From positions 1-64,000 of the forward strand of contig NZ_BAGX02000021.1 in NCBI RefSeq assembly GCF_000320505.1: a DNA stretch of 64,000 nt, given 5' to 3'. Made by a program: the position numbers and the translations under genes. The DNA comes from Methanobrevibacter boviskoreani JH1 (GTDB lineage: Archaea; Methanobacteriota; Methanobacteria; Methanobacteriales; Methanobacteriaceae). The notes below the pieces were generated by a model, which had not been told where the DNA came from, ran no database searches, and saw nothing but the letters and a program-made list of their open reading frames with translations. Position 1 is the first letter of the stretch. Each line of letters opens with the position of its first letter. This document shows positions 29,188-39,098 of this stretch, in pieces.

Positions 29188-29793
29188 ATGAACTTCCTCC
29201 ATTATTTGAATATTTCATTTTATTTATAATAAGTTTATTTTTTTGGTATGCGTTTTAAGTCATTAAAGTATAATCCATTATAATGTCCTTCTTAATTTCT
29301 TTCATGAAAATTATAGGTTGTATAAGTATTTACCTTATAAAAACTATTTATTGTTGTTAACGATACTTTAATGGTGTTGTATACATTATATAAACAAATA
29401 TTGCATTTTTTATTCTGTTTAATACTTTAAAATTGTTTTATACATTGTGAACAATCATTGGTTCTGGAGTTTATCTCTATTTAGACAAGACTTTAATTAA
29501 ATACTAAGTTCCATATTCCTCACTTTCTAAACTATGAACATGCTTTTATTAATCGATATTTTTTTAGCTATTTTTATAATTTAACGGTTTAATTTCTAAT
29601 TTTGTATAATTCCCTCTATTGCATTTTATATGTAAAATCAAGTAAAATCCTTTGAAAATTAAATAAACAATTTTATATTTAAGTTTCTATAAAGTTAAGA
29701 TTAATTATAAAACTAGTTTAAATAAATATTGTTAATTTGAATAATAGGATTTAACAATTAAATTCTTTAATCTATTAAGGGAAGTAGATAAAG
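29188..29793. other. long divergent spacer
   Basis: This spacer separates the flavin reductase gene (left) from the first zinc-ribbon/TM2 gene (right). I see no open frame with a ribosome site. AAATAAACAATTTTATATT near 29662 recurs near 30625, upstream of neighbouring genes, and may be a shared promoter element. Confidence 0.35.
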
Positions 29794-30300
29794 ATGCGAA
29801 GATGTCCGAATTGTGGAAGTGATGTAAAGCAAGGTAATTTCTGTACTGTCTGTGGTTCAGAATTGCCTCCTGAAGAGGAAACAAACAATATAGCCCATAC
29901 TCAAAGCATGGATTCAGGTAAGGGCTATCAATCCAATCAGAATATAAATACGGAATTTAACAACCAATCAGCAAATCAGAACACCCGGACCCCAATCAGG
30001 AATTATGGCAATGGTTATAATCAGGTAACTAAACATAAAAATGTAGCGATTGCCGTTATATTATCATTATTTATTGTTGGTTTAGGTCATGTATACTTAG
30101 GCTTAGGTAAGAAAGGACTTAAGATCTTTGTTATCCAAATAATATTCGGAATTTTAACCCTTATTTTCATTGGATATATACTTGCATTTATATGGGCAAT
30201 CTATGCTATTGTTGATGCATATGAATGTACTAAGGCTATTAACGAGGGAACTTATGTTGAAGAGTCCCTTGACTTTAGAAACTTAATTTGGTGGAACTAA
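29794..30300 (+). CDS. zinc-ribbon TM2-domain membrane protein
   Basis: The 168-residue protein starts with a zinc ribbon (RRCPNCGSD...CTVCGSEL, two CxxC pairs). A Gln/Asn-rich linker (about 30-85) follows, then a TM2 domain: two membrane helices around the motif LGLGKKGLKIF and an IVDAYECTKAINEG tail. The product ends DFRNLIWWN. Function is unknown; TM2 proteins are small two-helix membrane proteins found in all domains. It is the first of three related genes here (others at 33097 and 33637). Confidence 0.85.
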   Translation: MRRCPNCGSDVKQGNFCTVCGSELPPEEETNNIAHTQSMDSGKGYQSNQNINTEFNNQSANQNTRTPIRNYGNGYNQVTKHKNVAIAVILSLFIVGLGHVYLGLGKKGLKIFVIQIIFGILTLIFIGYILAFIWAIYAIVDAYECTKAINEGTYVEESLDFRNLIWWN

Positions 30301-30824
30301 TTTCCATTGAATTATATTTTTTAATAGTTTTTTCATTTGATTATTTTTAGCTATTTTTTTTATTTAGTTGTTTTAGCTCTTATTTTACTTTTTTAATTAT
30401 TTTTAGCTATTATCTATTGTTTTTGTTTTTGCTATTTTTATATTCCTTTTTTAATTATGATTTTTAACTTTTGGATGTGTTTTTCTAAATATTTTCATAA
30501 TATAAAGAATCTAATTTTTATAAAATCATTGTTTTTATCTTGGTTTATCTACATTTACTATTGTATATAGGAATGAAAAATTAGTACATCTATTAAAATG
30601 ATATATTATCTCTTTTTAAATTGAATAAACAATTTTATATTATAAATAATCAGTCTTGGTTTTAATTATACTGTAGGATTAGGTGCTTCTATAATTTAAT
30701 CATCAATATTTAAAACAACTTTATAATCAGTAAATGCTTTAAGAATCGTCTTTATAAAAATAGTTAAAATAAGTTGTTTTAGGTTTGAAGTTGAAAAGGA
30801 AATGGAAATGTATCCAAGATACAT
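30301..30824. other. gene-free T-rich spacer
   Basis: The left half repeats TTTTTAGCTATTTTT-like phrases (30345-30440) after the TM2 gene. The right half is A+T-rich with no gene. It lies between convergent genes. Confidence 0.35.
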
Positions 30825-31187
30825 TCACTGTTTATTCTTCTCTTCCTTTTCAATATACTGTTTTCCCTGATATAGTGTCATGATTATTATACCGAAGACT
30901 ACAAGTATAATCATCTGAGCTATTATGGAATTATTTAATGAGTTGGTATATGCAGTAAGGATCAGACTTCCAATAATCTGAACAGCAAAGTATAATGCTA
31001 GAAATACCTGAAGCGGTGCACTGTTGAAGTCTAGTCCAATATATTCGTTTACAACTAAGACGATTACAGTTGATATTGCCGTAAAGACCAGTGCAACTAT
31101 AAACATGTTACCTGGTCCAAAGCTTAGATATCCACATACGGCATATAGAGCAAATATGATCAAATATATTAAATCTTCCATATTCAT
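30825..31187 (-). CDS. four-helix membrane protein, unknown
   Basis: The 120-residue protein is almost entirely hydrophobic, with about four membrane segments and a charged tail (KQYIEKEEKNKQ). GGGGGACTTTATT before the ATG is a strong ribosome site. It begins 22 bases after the SPFH-domain gene and is surely in its operon. I recognise no family; by context it may be a membrane partner of the SPFH protein. Confidence 0.7.
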   Translation of the reverse strand: MNMEDLIYLIIFALYAVCGYLSFGPGNMFIVALVFTAISTVIVLVVNEYIGLDFNSAPLQVFLALYFAVQIIGSLILTAYTNSLNNSIIAQMIILVVFGIIIMTLYQGKQYIEKEEKNKQ

Positions 31188-31209
31188 AATAAAGTCCCCC
31201 TATTTAGAT

Positions 31210-32379
31210 CTATTCTACTTTTGTACCACATCTTGAACAGAATTTGTCCCCTTCATCAAGGATATTGCCACATTTCTTACATTTTTTCTCTTTTTCTACC
31301 TTGGCTCCACAGTTGGAACAGAATAATGCTCCCTCTTTTAAAGGTTTTCCACATTCCTTACAGAAACCATATTCTCCTTCTTTCATTGTAGTAGTAGCTT
31401 CTCCAGATCCACCATTGTTGTTCTGGTTAGAGTTAGTTCCATTATTGTTGTCATTTGTATTATTGCCGTTGTTGTTCTGATTGGAGTTAAAGTTTTGAGA
31501 TTTACCACTAAAGGTTGAATTGATGTTTTCCCCAACATTGTCCTTTAACATCTCACCGAATGCAAGTGCAAGTGGAATACCTGTAATCATACCATTCATG
31601 TTGGAGGCCATTCCCTCATTGGAAGCATACCTTTTTGAGATATCAGCTAGTTGTTCATCAGCCCAATTGAATCCAAGTGTACCATATTCCATTTTCTTGT
31701 TAAGCACATTTTCAAGTTTCTCAGTATCCTCTTTTGGAATAATCACATTGGTAATATAGAAGTTGATTAAATCGATACCATATTGTTCAAAGTCTCCAGT
31801 TAGACGATCCTGAATCGCTTTTGAAATCTCGTCTAGGTGTGCGGTTACATTGAAATAGCTTACCTCCTCCATAAGCTTTGCAAGATAGGTCTTAATTCTT
31901 GTAACCATCTTGTTTCTAAAGTATACCTTCAGTTTATCAACATCAACATCGTCCTGGGTTCCAACTACCTCGACCAAAAATTTCATGTCATCCTTGACCT
32001 TGATTTCCATTGAACCTGATGCACCAACACTGATTGGTATGTTGAACTGGGCATCCAATATCGGAAAACGACTACTGGTTCCCCACTCAACATTCAATGC
32101 AGTTGCCTTATTTATGAAGTATAATTCGCAGTGAAATGGACTTACTCCGCCTGTTGGAATATTAATAAAATTGTTCAATATTGGAAGGTTTTCAGATGTA
32201 AGTTCATATTTACCTGGTCCAAAGATATCGGCTATTTTACCATCTTTAAAGAATGCGGCTGTTTGTGATTGATGTACAATTAGCTGGCTTTTGGTGTTAA
32301 AGTCTTCGTATGGATATTTCCACACTAAATGTTTATCATCACCCTCATATTTCGCTACCTTAAATAAATCTATTGCCAT
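31210..32379 (-). CDS. SPFH-domain (YdjI-like) protein with two C-terminal zinc ribbons
   Basis: The 389-residue protein has an SPFH/virion-core-like domain of the YdjI type over residues 1-260 (KSQLIVHQSQTAAFFKDGKI near the start, then GPGKYELTSENLPIL). A Gly- and Asn-rich linker lies at about 265-330. Two zinc ribbons follow: CKECGKPL...CSNCGAKV, then CKKCGNIL...CSRCGTKV. Such proteins assemble on membranes and may act in stress responses. GGTGATAAA precedes the ATG, a perfect ribosome site. The four-helix protein follows in the operon, and a further zinc-ribbon gene lies upstream on the same strand. Confidence 0.87.
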   Translation of the reverse strand: MAIDLFKVAKYEGDDKHLVWKYPYEDFNTKSQLIVHQSQTAAFFKDGKIADIFGPGKYELTSENLPILNNFINIPTGGVSPFHCELYFINKATALNVEWGTSSRFPILDAQFNIPISVGASGSMEIKVKDDMKFLVEVVGTQDDVDVDKLKVYFRNKMVTRIKTYLAKLMEEVSYFNVTAHLDEISKAIQDRLTGDFEQYGIDLINFYITNVIIPKEDTEKLENVLNKKMEYGTLGFNWADEQLADISKRYASNEGMASNMNGMITGIPLALAFGEMLKDNVGENINSTFSGKSQNFNSNQNNNGNNTNDNNNGTNSNQNNNGGSGEATTTMKEGEYGFCKECGKPLKEGALFCSNCGAKVEKEKKCKKCGNILDEGDKFCSRCGTKVE

Positions 32380-32502
32380 TTTATCACCTAATAAATCTTA
32401 AAAACTTTAGTTCCACGGTTTTTACAGTAAAAACCAGATTCAATATTTATTTATTATAAGTATTTTCATTAATCGCTCCCTTTCTAATAATTAATATTAA
32501 AT

Positions 32503-32826
32503 TTAAAGGGCACTAATAATTGCTATTATTACACAAAATATAATTATTCCTAAACAACACGCTGCTGCAACTGCATCATCTGAATCGGTGTTAGCAGTGT
32601 TCTGTTGCTTTTGTTGTTGCGGTATGGTCTTTGGTGCTTGTTGTGGTTGTGGATTTGTATTAATATTTTGAACTGGTTCTTGTTTTCGAACTATTCTATA
32701 ACTTGTTCCACAGGATTGGCAGACATATTCATCTCCTTCGACTTTAAAACTTTGACTTCCACAGTTTTCACAGGTAAAACCAGGTCCAATTTCATCTTCT
32801 ACAATCTTATAAGAGCCGTCGCTCAT
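32503..32826 (-). CDS. zinc-ribbon protein with C-terminal membrane helix
   Basis: The 107-residue product has one zinc ribbon (CENCGSQS...CQSCGTSY, residues 19-39). A Gln/Pro/Asn-rich linker follows, then a single hydrophobic C-terminal segment (CCLGIIIFCVIIAIISAL). It is probably a tail-anchored membrane protein. It lies 123 bases upstream of the SPFH gene on the same strand. Function is unknown, but the domain style matches the surrounding zinc-ribbon family. Confidence 0.72.
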   Translation of the reverse strand: MSDGSYKIVEDEIGPGFTCENCGSQSFKVEGDEYVCQSCGTSYRIVRKQEPVQNINTNPQPQQAPKTIPQQQKQQNTANTDSDDAVAAACCLGIIIFCVIIAIISAL

Positions 32827-33096
32827 TTACCTACACCTTTGTTATTTGATATGGGGGATTCTACTTAAAAAATAGTCAATTGGTAATCATTTTTTTCATT
32901 GTCTTTATAGAAATTGATTATATACTTAAAAATAGTCCCCCTTAACTATTGGATATATTTATAATATTTTGATTATAAATTTTTTGATTTAATAATCTAT
33001 CTGGAAATTTTTTGAAGAATGTTAGTCATAAATTCTAGTTTTAATATAAACATACATAATTCATTTTTGAAATTCACTATTCTATAGGGTTATGTA

Positions 33097-33535
33097 ATGG
33101 TTCAATGTCCTAATTGTAGATGGGAAAATCATGATGGTGGGAAATACTGTCATGCATCGGTTCACTTCCAGGGAAGGTAAAACTATTGGGATAGATAATC
33201 CTTATGGTGGGAAAATAAATGTAATGTCCTCTAAAAAACCTGGAAAACAATATATCGAGATAGAACCAGTTTTACTTTCATTTTTTATCTCAGGTAGGTC
33301 GACTTTGTCCTGGTTTTCCAAAGAAAGTTTATGTTCAAATTAAAATCTATGTGGGATACTGGTTCTAATTTTGGTTTTACATCTTACGGTACCATTAATG
33401 ATCTTTTTAATTTCTGCATTTGTTTTTATATGGCGGCTTCAAGTATTAATGGATGCATATGCTACTGCAAGAGCTTTAAACGAGGGTATGGAAGTAGAAG
33501 ATAAACTTGACTTTCATAATCTAGATTGGTGGTAG
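33097..33535 (+). pseudogene. decayed zinc-ribbon TM2 gene
   Basis: ATG 33097 opens a zinc ribbon like that of the neighbours (MVQCPNCRWEN...GGKYCH) but stops within 30 codons. A middle section in another frame (LLSFFISG...) aligns with the first TM2 helix of the intact relatives. The last 30 codons, in a third setting, read DAYATARALNEGMEVEDKLDF and end NLDWW, matching the C-termini of the genes at 29794 and 33637. At least two frameshifts and a shortened middle have destroyed it. Confidence 0.8.
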
Positions 33536-33636
33536 GAATATTTCACCTTTTAATCTATTTAAAAAATTTAAATTATACTTCCAATAAAGTAGTATATAGT
33601 AACTTTTAAAAATGTTTTAGGCAGGTGTTATGTAAA

Positions 33637-34113
33637 ATGGTTAAATGTCCAAACTGCGGATGTGAAAATCCAGACGGTAATTATTGCCGCGCATGTGGCA
33701 CAAAGTTGGCTGCAGATAGGATAATTGTTTTTAATAATCAGAATAATAAGGATATGATAGATAAATTTAATAGTCAAAATAACGGGGATAAAATAGATAG
33801 TATTCCTACAAGCTATCATAAGAGGGGTTTAGCTGTTTTTCTTTCAGTGATATTATCAGGTTTAGGCCAGATATACTTAGGTCTTGGAAAGAAAGGATTT
33901 TTCATGTTGATTATTCAGGTGATATTGCTTTTTATATTCAATAATCTTATTTCTTTAGAATATATCACACTATCACGTATTTGTATGTTGGTATGCTTTA
34001 TTTGGTGGGTCTATTGTATTGCCGATGTGGTCAAATCTACAGACATGTTAAATAAAGGTGAGAAAGTAGAAGATAAGCTTGATTTTCGTAATTTGTTCTG
34101 GTGGACTGATTAA
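33637..34113 (+). CDS. zinc-ribbon TM2-domain membrane protein
   Basis: The 158-residue protein has a zinc ribbon (KCPNCGCENPDGNYCRACGTKL), a short Asn-rich linker and a TM2 domain (LAVFLSVILSGLGQIYLGLG, then KKGFFMLII, then a second helix near 115-135). It ends DKLDFRNLFWWTD like its paralogue at 29794. I start it at ATG 33637, 9 bases after AGGTG. It closes the run of three related genes. Function unknown. Confidence 0.84.
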   Translation: MVKCPNCGCENPDGNYCRACGTKLAADRIIVFNNQNNKDMIDKFNSQNNGDKIDSIPTSYHKRGLAVFLSVILSGLGQIYLGLGKKGFFMLIIQVILLFIFNNLISLEYITLSRICMLVCFIWWVYCIADVVKSTDMLNKGEKVEDKLDFRNLFWWTD

Positions 34114-34346
34114 CTTAAAACTTTATTTTTATTTTTTTTAGAATTAATCAAAATACAAAAATTTAACAAATGAATATTCAGTACAAAATTAAATATTTTA
34201 AGCAGCATTTCAAGTTAAAAATCGGGTTTTCATAAAATCCTTTTTTTTAGGTTTGGCTATTTATATGTAATGAATATTAATTTTATATAATCATATTTTC
34301 GAGGTGGATAATTATTTTTAATCATGGAAAAACTATAGTTCTATTA

Positions 34347-35957
34347 TTGGTTTTCTTGATCATTATTAGTTTAAATGTAGTTTCTGCAGCAGATATAAAT
34401 AATAATTCTTCTGTTAATATTGTTAATGATACTAACTCAACTGCAGATGGTGTGGACTCTAATTATATTCAGAATACCTCATCTAATTTAAGTCAAGCTA
34501 CTGATGGCAGTGCAGATGAGGAATTCACTGTGATCTTACCTGATGATTTTGATTTCTCCGAAAATTGTAATTTCATGGTTCATGATGGATATAATTCATA
34601 TAACCTCAAATATTATGCTAACATGCCAACCATAGTAGATTCAACAGGTAAGGAAACTACATCTAATAATTATCAACCAATATCTTCAAATAAGAGCTTA
34701 AACATCTATAAATTAGATTATTATTTGGTCTATAATAATTTAACTGGATATGTTCCAATCTCAAATGGTTCTGATTGTATTATAGACAGGGATTCAGTAG
34801 AAAACAATGATCTAAATGACTCAGGCACCCCGATATATCTAACATCAGATAATGTTAATCAGGGTATAAACAATTCAAGTAAAACTAATGTAAAGATGGA
34901 TTCAGGTGACATTATAGGCTATAATAATGAGGATGAGATTTTTAAAGTTGAATTAACTGATGTCAATGGTAAAGCCCTTTCAAATCAGCTATTAATATTT
35001 ACAATTTTAAATAAAAACTATCCTGTATTTACAGATTCAGATGGGATAGCCGGTATTAAAATCAAATTAGGTCCCGGAGTCTATGAGATTAGAAGCACAT
35101 TTCTTGGAAATAATAGGTATAATTTTAAGTCTAATTTAAACATGATTTCTGAGAAGAACATTACAAGAGAAAAGACTCAAATATCCGGAAATAATATATA
35201 CATGGTTTATAAAGAGCCAAGAACTTATAAATTAAAACTTGCAGATTCAAAAGGAAATCCTATTGCAAATCAAAATGTAGATATATCAATTAGCAAATAT
35301 GCCTGGGTCTATCTTGTTAAAGAGCAGGATTGGAAATATAAATATCTTGGTAAATTCGATTATGCCCGTGCAACTGATGAAGGAGGGTATGCATATTTAA
35401 ACGTTAATCTATCTCCTAACTTCTATAATGTTACAGTAAGTTTCAGCGGAAATGATGAATACTTGCCTGCAACCTCTAATAATAATATTAGTGTTGTGTC
35501 CTATAATGTTGGAAATATTAATTACAAAGGAGAGTCAACTAATCAGTATTTGATTTCAACAAGAACTGCTCAGAAGAGTAATAAAAAAATCATGGATCTT
35601 GCAAAGAATTTAACCAAAGACAAGTCAACAATAACGGAGAAAGCAAATGCGATATATGATTATGTCAGATATCAAATTAAATATGAGCTTTATTCAAATA
35701 CTCGCTATGGAGCTTTAAAGTGTTTGGAACTTAAGAAAGGCAATTGTGTGGACCAATCACATCTAGTCGTTGCATTATGTAGGGCTGTAGGAATTCCTGC
35801 AAGATACTGTCATGGACCGAACCATGTATGGACACAAGTGTTGATTAAAAGCCAGAAGATTTGGTTAATAGCAGATCCTACAACACAACGTGCGTGGGGT
35901 TTTGGTGTTTGGAATATTTACCCGGAATATAGCACATATGCAAATATCGGATACTAA
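34347..35957 (+). CDS. secreted Ig-like/transglutaminase-domain protein
   Basis: The protein begins with a hydrophobic export signal (VFLIIISLNVVSA, cleavage likely before AD). An Asn/Ser-rich region (20-180) and two Ig-like adhesin-type units follow (ending GNNRYNFKS and GNDEYLPATS). The transglutaminase-like fold has C467 (GNCVDQSH), H493 (GPNHVWTQ) and D510 (IADPTT), numbered from TTG 34347. It is probably attached to or acts on the cell surface, perhaps cleaving or linking peptides; that is inference. The start is uncertain: GAGGTGG at 34301-34307 is followed by in-frame ATT codons (34311, 34314) that would add residues IFNHGKTIVLLL, a more normal signal, whereas the ATG at 34324 is out of frame. 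Confidence 0.8.
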   Translation: MVFLIIISLNVVSAADINNNSSVNIVNDTNSTADGVDSNYIQNTSSNLSQATDGSADEEFTVILPDDFDFSENCNFMVHDGYNSYNLKYYANMPTIVDSTGKETTSNNYQPISSNKSLNIYKLDYYLVYNNLTGYVPISNGSDCIIDRDSVENNDLNDSGTPIYLTSDNVNQGINNSSKTNVKMDSGDIIGYNNEDEIFKVELTDVNGKALSNQLLIFTILNKNYPVFTDSDGIAGIKIKLGPGVYEIRSTFLGNNRYNFKSNLNMISEKNITREKTQISGNNIYMVYKEPRTYKLKLADSKGNPIANQNVDISISKYAWVYLVKEQDWKYKYLGKFDYARATDEGGYAYLNVNLSPNFYNVTVSFSGNDEYLPATSNNNISVVSYNVGNINYKGESTNQYLISTRTAQKSNKKIMDLAKNLTKDKSTITEKANAIYDYVRYQIKYELYSNTRYGALKCLELKKGNCVDQSHLVVALCRAVGIPARYCHGPNHVWTQVLIKSQKIWLIADPTTQRAWGFGVWNIYPEYSTYANIGY

Positions 35958-36100
35958 ATTTCTCCTATTTTCTCTTTTATTTTTTTTCTAAAGGATCTTT
36001 TTATTTTTTTCATACATTAAGTATATTTCAACACATCATTTGGAATCAATAAAGCATTGTTTATAAATTCATGGTTTGGTTATCATATTAAACAAAGTTT

Positions 36101-38467
36101 TCACATCAACTTCTTATTTTTACTATCTGATTTTTCAAAATACAGGTACTTGGATGCTAAGACCTTATGAATGTTTTCTGCAGTTCTTTTTCCAATTCCC
36201 TCAATTTCCTGTAGGTCATCTTCAGATGCATTCACAACAGCCTTGACAGATCCGAAGTGTTTAAGCAGGTTCTTGGCTGTTACAGGTCCGACATTAGGTA
36301 GGGATTCAACAATGAACTGTTGTTGCTCCCATAGATTGTCCGGTTTTCTCTCGGTTCTAATTTGGATTGGCTGGGATTTGCCTTTCTGTTCTTTAATTGC
36401 AATCCTTTTTATCATTGCGGCGGTATCGTCAGGTCCCCTTGTAGGTATGATGCTGATTCCAAAATCGATTGCAATGGATGCCATTGCACCACGTATTGCA
36501 TTGGGATTAATGAATCCTGTATAGAAGTCATTGCCTTCAAGAATCATTAATGGTTTTTTAAACTCCTCCCTCATTAATGTTGCCTGTTTAAACAGACGTT
36601 TGTCCACAATTGAATCTGTAAAATCCTTTGCCGTTTTTCTCTCGATTATAATGTCATCGCTTATTTGATAGTCACCAACGGTCATGGTCTTAATCTCGAC
36701 ATCCACTCCTATGGTGTCAAGATTTCTTATGACCCTTGAGTTTCCCTCACGTGAGTCTGCATAGACCACTACCTTTTTTCTTCTATTCTTAGTGTCTAGC
36801 TTATCCTCTTCCTTGTTGACCTCATTTAGATTGTCTACAGACTTTATGTTTCTAACACTTTCAATTCTCTCAACTGCATTGAGATTTAGATTGCTGAACA
36901 GTTCATTGTCAATGAGCTGATGTTTCATGTTCTTTTCTTTACGTTTTGCACTCCAGAAATATGCCTCATCCAAGGTTCCCTTTGTAACAAGGACCTTCAT
37001 TTTACCCTGATGTTTTCTTCCAGTTCTACCACGTCTTTGAATCATTCTTATCTCAGAGGGTACCGGCTCATACAGTACTACAAGATCAATTGCAGGTATG
37101 TCAATACCCTCCTCTGCAACGCTTGTGGACAGGAGCACATCATAGGTTCCCACCTTAAATGATTTTATGATTTCATGCTGTTGTTTCTGTGTTAGGCCCT
37201 TCTCACCATTACGTGTACCTTGGCCATAGAACTTTACGGCTTTGATTCCCTCGTCCTCACATTTTTGGCGAATCATTTCAAGTGTATCCCTGAACTGTGT
37301 AAAGACAAGTATTTTTGGGGACTGTCTGGATTTTTTGGAATCCTCAACAGACCTTAGGGACTTAAGGGTTGTTTGACCATCGTCATAACCTAATTCCTTC
37401 TTAAGTATATCGGTCAGTTTTTTAAGTTTGGGATGTTCATGGCCGTGTTCCTCAGCTATTCTGCTTAGACGTACTGCACGTTGGAAATTATGGTCTATAA
37501 AAAGATTTTTGGATGCCTTTGTTTTCTTTTTCTCAAGCCTGTTTACATAATCGTTAAACGGTACAACACCCTGGGTTTCTATAAGCTCAATTCCATGTTG
37601 GAGGTTGATTACAGCAGTTAAGATTGAGATTGCCTGGAAACACTCCTTAGGTGGATTGGTTGTAGTGGCTATTTTATTTTGAACCTTTCCACGCGCCTTT
37701 AAAATATCCCTTTTATTTACGGTAATGGAGTTGATCACCTTCATGTTCTTCAAGGCCTTAAGGCGTGTTTTAAGTGATTTCTTTAAAGCTTCCTGAATCT
37801 TTGTAAGTTCCTTTCCAAGTTCAATAGGCACCCAATCTATTTTAATCGGATTAAAGTATGGCCTTACATCCGGATCCTCCTCTGTTTTAACCACAACATC
37901 CTGGATAAACAGATTGTCACATACCTCTTTTATCTTTGATTTATCATGGCCAGGTGATGCTGTAAGGGCGAGTATCAGGTGGTTTTCTCTCTCCTGGATA
38001 TATCTGTTTGCAAGATATACATAGGAATATGATCCGACTCCATGGTGGCACTCATCAAAGACGATGAGTGACACGTCCTCAAAATTATATCTTCCTTTAA
38101 GCAGATCTGACTCAACGGTCTGTGGTGTGGCACATATCACACTGGATTCATTCCATCTTTTCTCACGTTCCTCAGGTTTGATTGAACCTGTAATGGAACA
38201 TACCGGTACATTGAGAAATTCCCTAAATGAATCCTCATGTTGGATAGTGAGCGGTTTACTTGGAGCCAGGACAAGTACCTTTGAACCTTTCAGATTATTC
38301 AATCTATCGGCAGCTACAAGTACTGCAACTATGGTTTTACCTAATGCAGTTGGTGCAACTATCATGGTGTTTCCCTTCTTAAGTGCATTAGCTGCTAGGA
38401 CCTTCTGATAAATCCTTGATTCAACCTTGTCTTTTCTAAGTAAAGGATGATTTATAAAATTTGCCAT
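36101..38467 (-). CDS. hef: Hef helicase/nuclease (XPF/FANCM family)
   Basis: Hef processes stalled replication forks in Euryarchaeota. The 788-residue protein joins a superfamily II helicase to an XPF-type nuclease. The helicase has Walker A PTALGKT (39-45), DECH (138-141), SATs-like TASPGHD and QRRGRTGR. The nuclease has ERKTAKD (609-615) with VVYADSREGN before it. Tandem helix-hairpin-helix motifs (about 722-768: LPNVGPVTAKNLL and IEGIGKRTAENI) complete it. Length and order are typical. The gene runs against its neighbours and has a TATA-like promoter just upstream of 38467 on the minus strand. Confidence 0.95.
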   Translation of the reverse strand: MANFINHPLLRKDKVESRIYQKVLAANALKKGNTMIVAPTALGKTIVAVLVAADRLNNLKGSKVLVLAPSKPLTIQHEDSFREFLNVPVCSITGSIKPEEREKRWNESSVICATPQTVESDLLKGRYNFEDVSLIVFDECHHGVGSYSYVYLANRYIQERENHLILALTASPGHDKSKIKEVCDNLFIQDVVVKTEEDPDVRPYFNPIKIDWVPIELGKELTKIQEALKKSLKTRLKALKNMKVINSITVNKRDILKARGKVQNKIATTTNPPKECFQAISILTAVINLQHGIELIETQGVVPFNDYVNRLEKKKTKASKNLFIDHNFQRAVRLSRIAEEHGHEHPKLKKLTDILKKELGYDDGQTTLKSLRSVEDSKKSRQSPKILVFTQFRDTLEMIRQKCEDEGIKAVKFYGQGTRNGEKGLTQKQQHEIIKSFKVGTYDVLLSTSVAEEGIDIPAIDLVVLYEPVPSEIRMIQRRGRTGRKHQGKMKVLVTKGTLDEAYFWSAKRKEKNMKHQLIDNELFSNLNLNAVERIESVRNIKSVDNLNEVNKEEDKLDTKNRRKKVVVYADSREGNSRVIRNLDTIGVDVEIKTMTVGDYQISDDIIIERKTAKDFTDSIVDKRLFKQATLMREEFKKPLMILEGNDFYTGFINPNAIRGAMASIAIDFGISIIPTRGPDDTAAMIKRIAIKEQKGKSQPIQIRTERKPDNLWEQQQFIVESLPNVGPVTAKNLLKHFGSVKAVVNASEDDLQEIEGIGKRTAENIHKVLASKYLYFEKSDSKNKKLM

Positions 38468-39098
38468 AGTTGTATTTTTAATATTATTGTTTATAAATCT
38501 TTTAGGGTTTAATGGGATTGTTAATTTAAATTCATCTGATTTTTACTTATAATCTAAATTATATTATTATATCTTTAATGGGGGTTTGATTTTCTAAAGT
38601 TTATGGTGGTGGAATGTAATTTTATATTTTATAACTTGATTTTATAGTATAAGATAAGCTAATCTATTTTTTATCTTAAGATAATTTGGAAAATAATGTA
38701 TGGCTTAAGGTAGAATATAACTTTATATTTTATAACTTGATTTTATAATATATGATAAGCTAACAAATTTCTATTTTAAAGGGATTGAAAAATATAATAT
38801 AGTTTAGATTTAAATATTTTGTTTTTAAAAAATTAATATAATTAATTATTAATTAATATTCTATTGATTTTCAGGATATGTTTTAATTAGATTATATTGG
38901 ATGAATGATTGTTTATTTTATATGATAAGGTAATCTATTTTATATAATGAATCATTGTTTAATCTATTTAAACAGTATTTATCAATAGTCTATAAATTCA
39001 TTGTGGAATCTACATCACATAACATTAAAATTAGATTCTTATTTAAAAAATAGAATTAATGTTTTATTATAATAAGATATTGTTTTTCAGGTGCTATT
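38468..39098. repeat. spacer with 101-bp-period repeats
   Basis: TTTATATTTTATAACTTGAT at 38621 recurs at 38722, each time followed by TTTATA and A(G/T)ATAAGCTAA. A shorter relative (ATATGATAAGGTAATCTATTTTA) lies near 38918. There is no gene in the 631-base spacer between divergent hef and trmI. The promoters of both must lie at its ends. Confidence 0.55.

Noticed and set aside
30458-30580. Possible 38-codon peptide in the spacer after the first TM2 gene
   Set aside because: It has no ribosome site, and its composition is that of random A+T-rich DNA.
33131-33343. A 70-codon plus-strand frame in the zinc-ribbon cluster
   Set aside because: It is the middle of the frameshifted TM2 pseudogene in one of its frames, not an independent gene.
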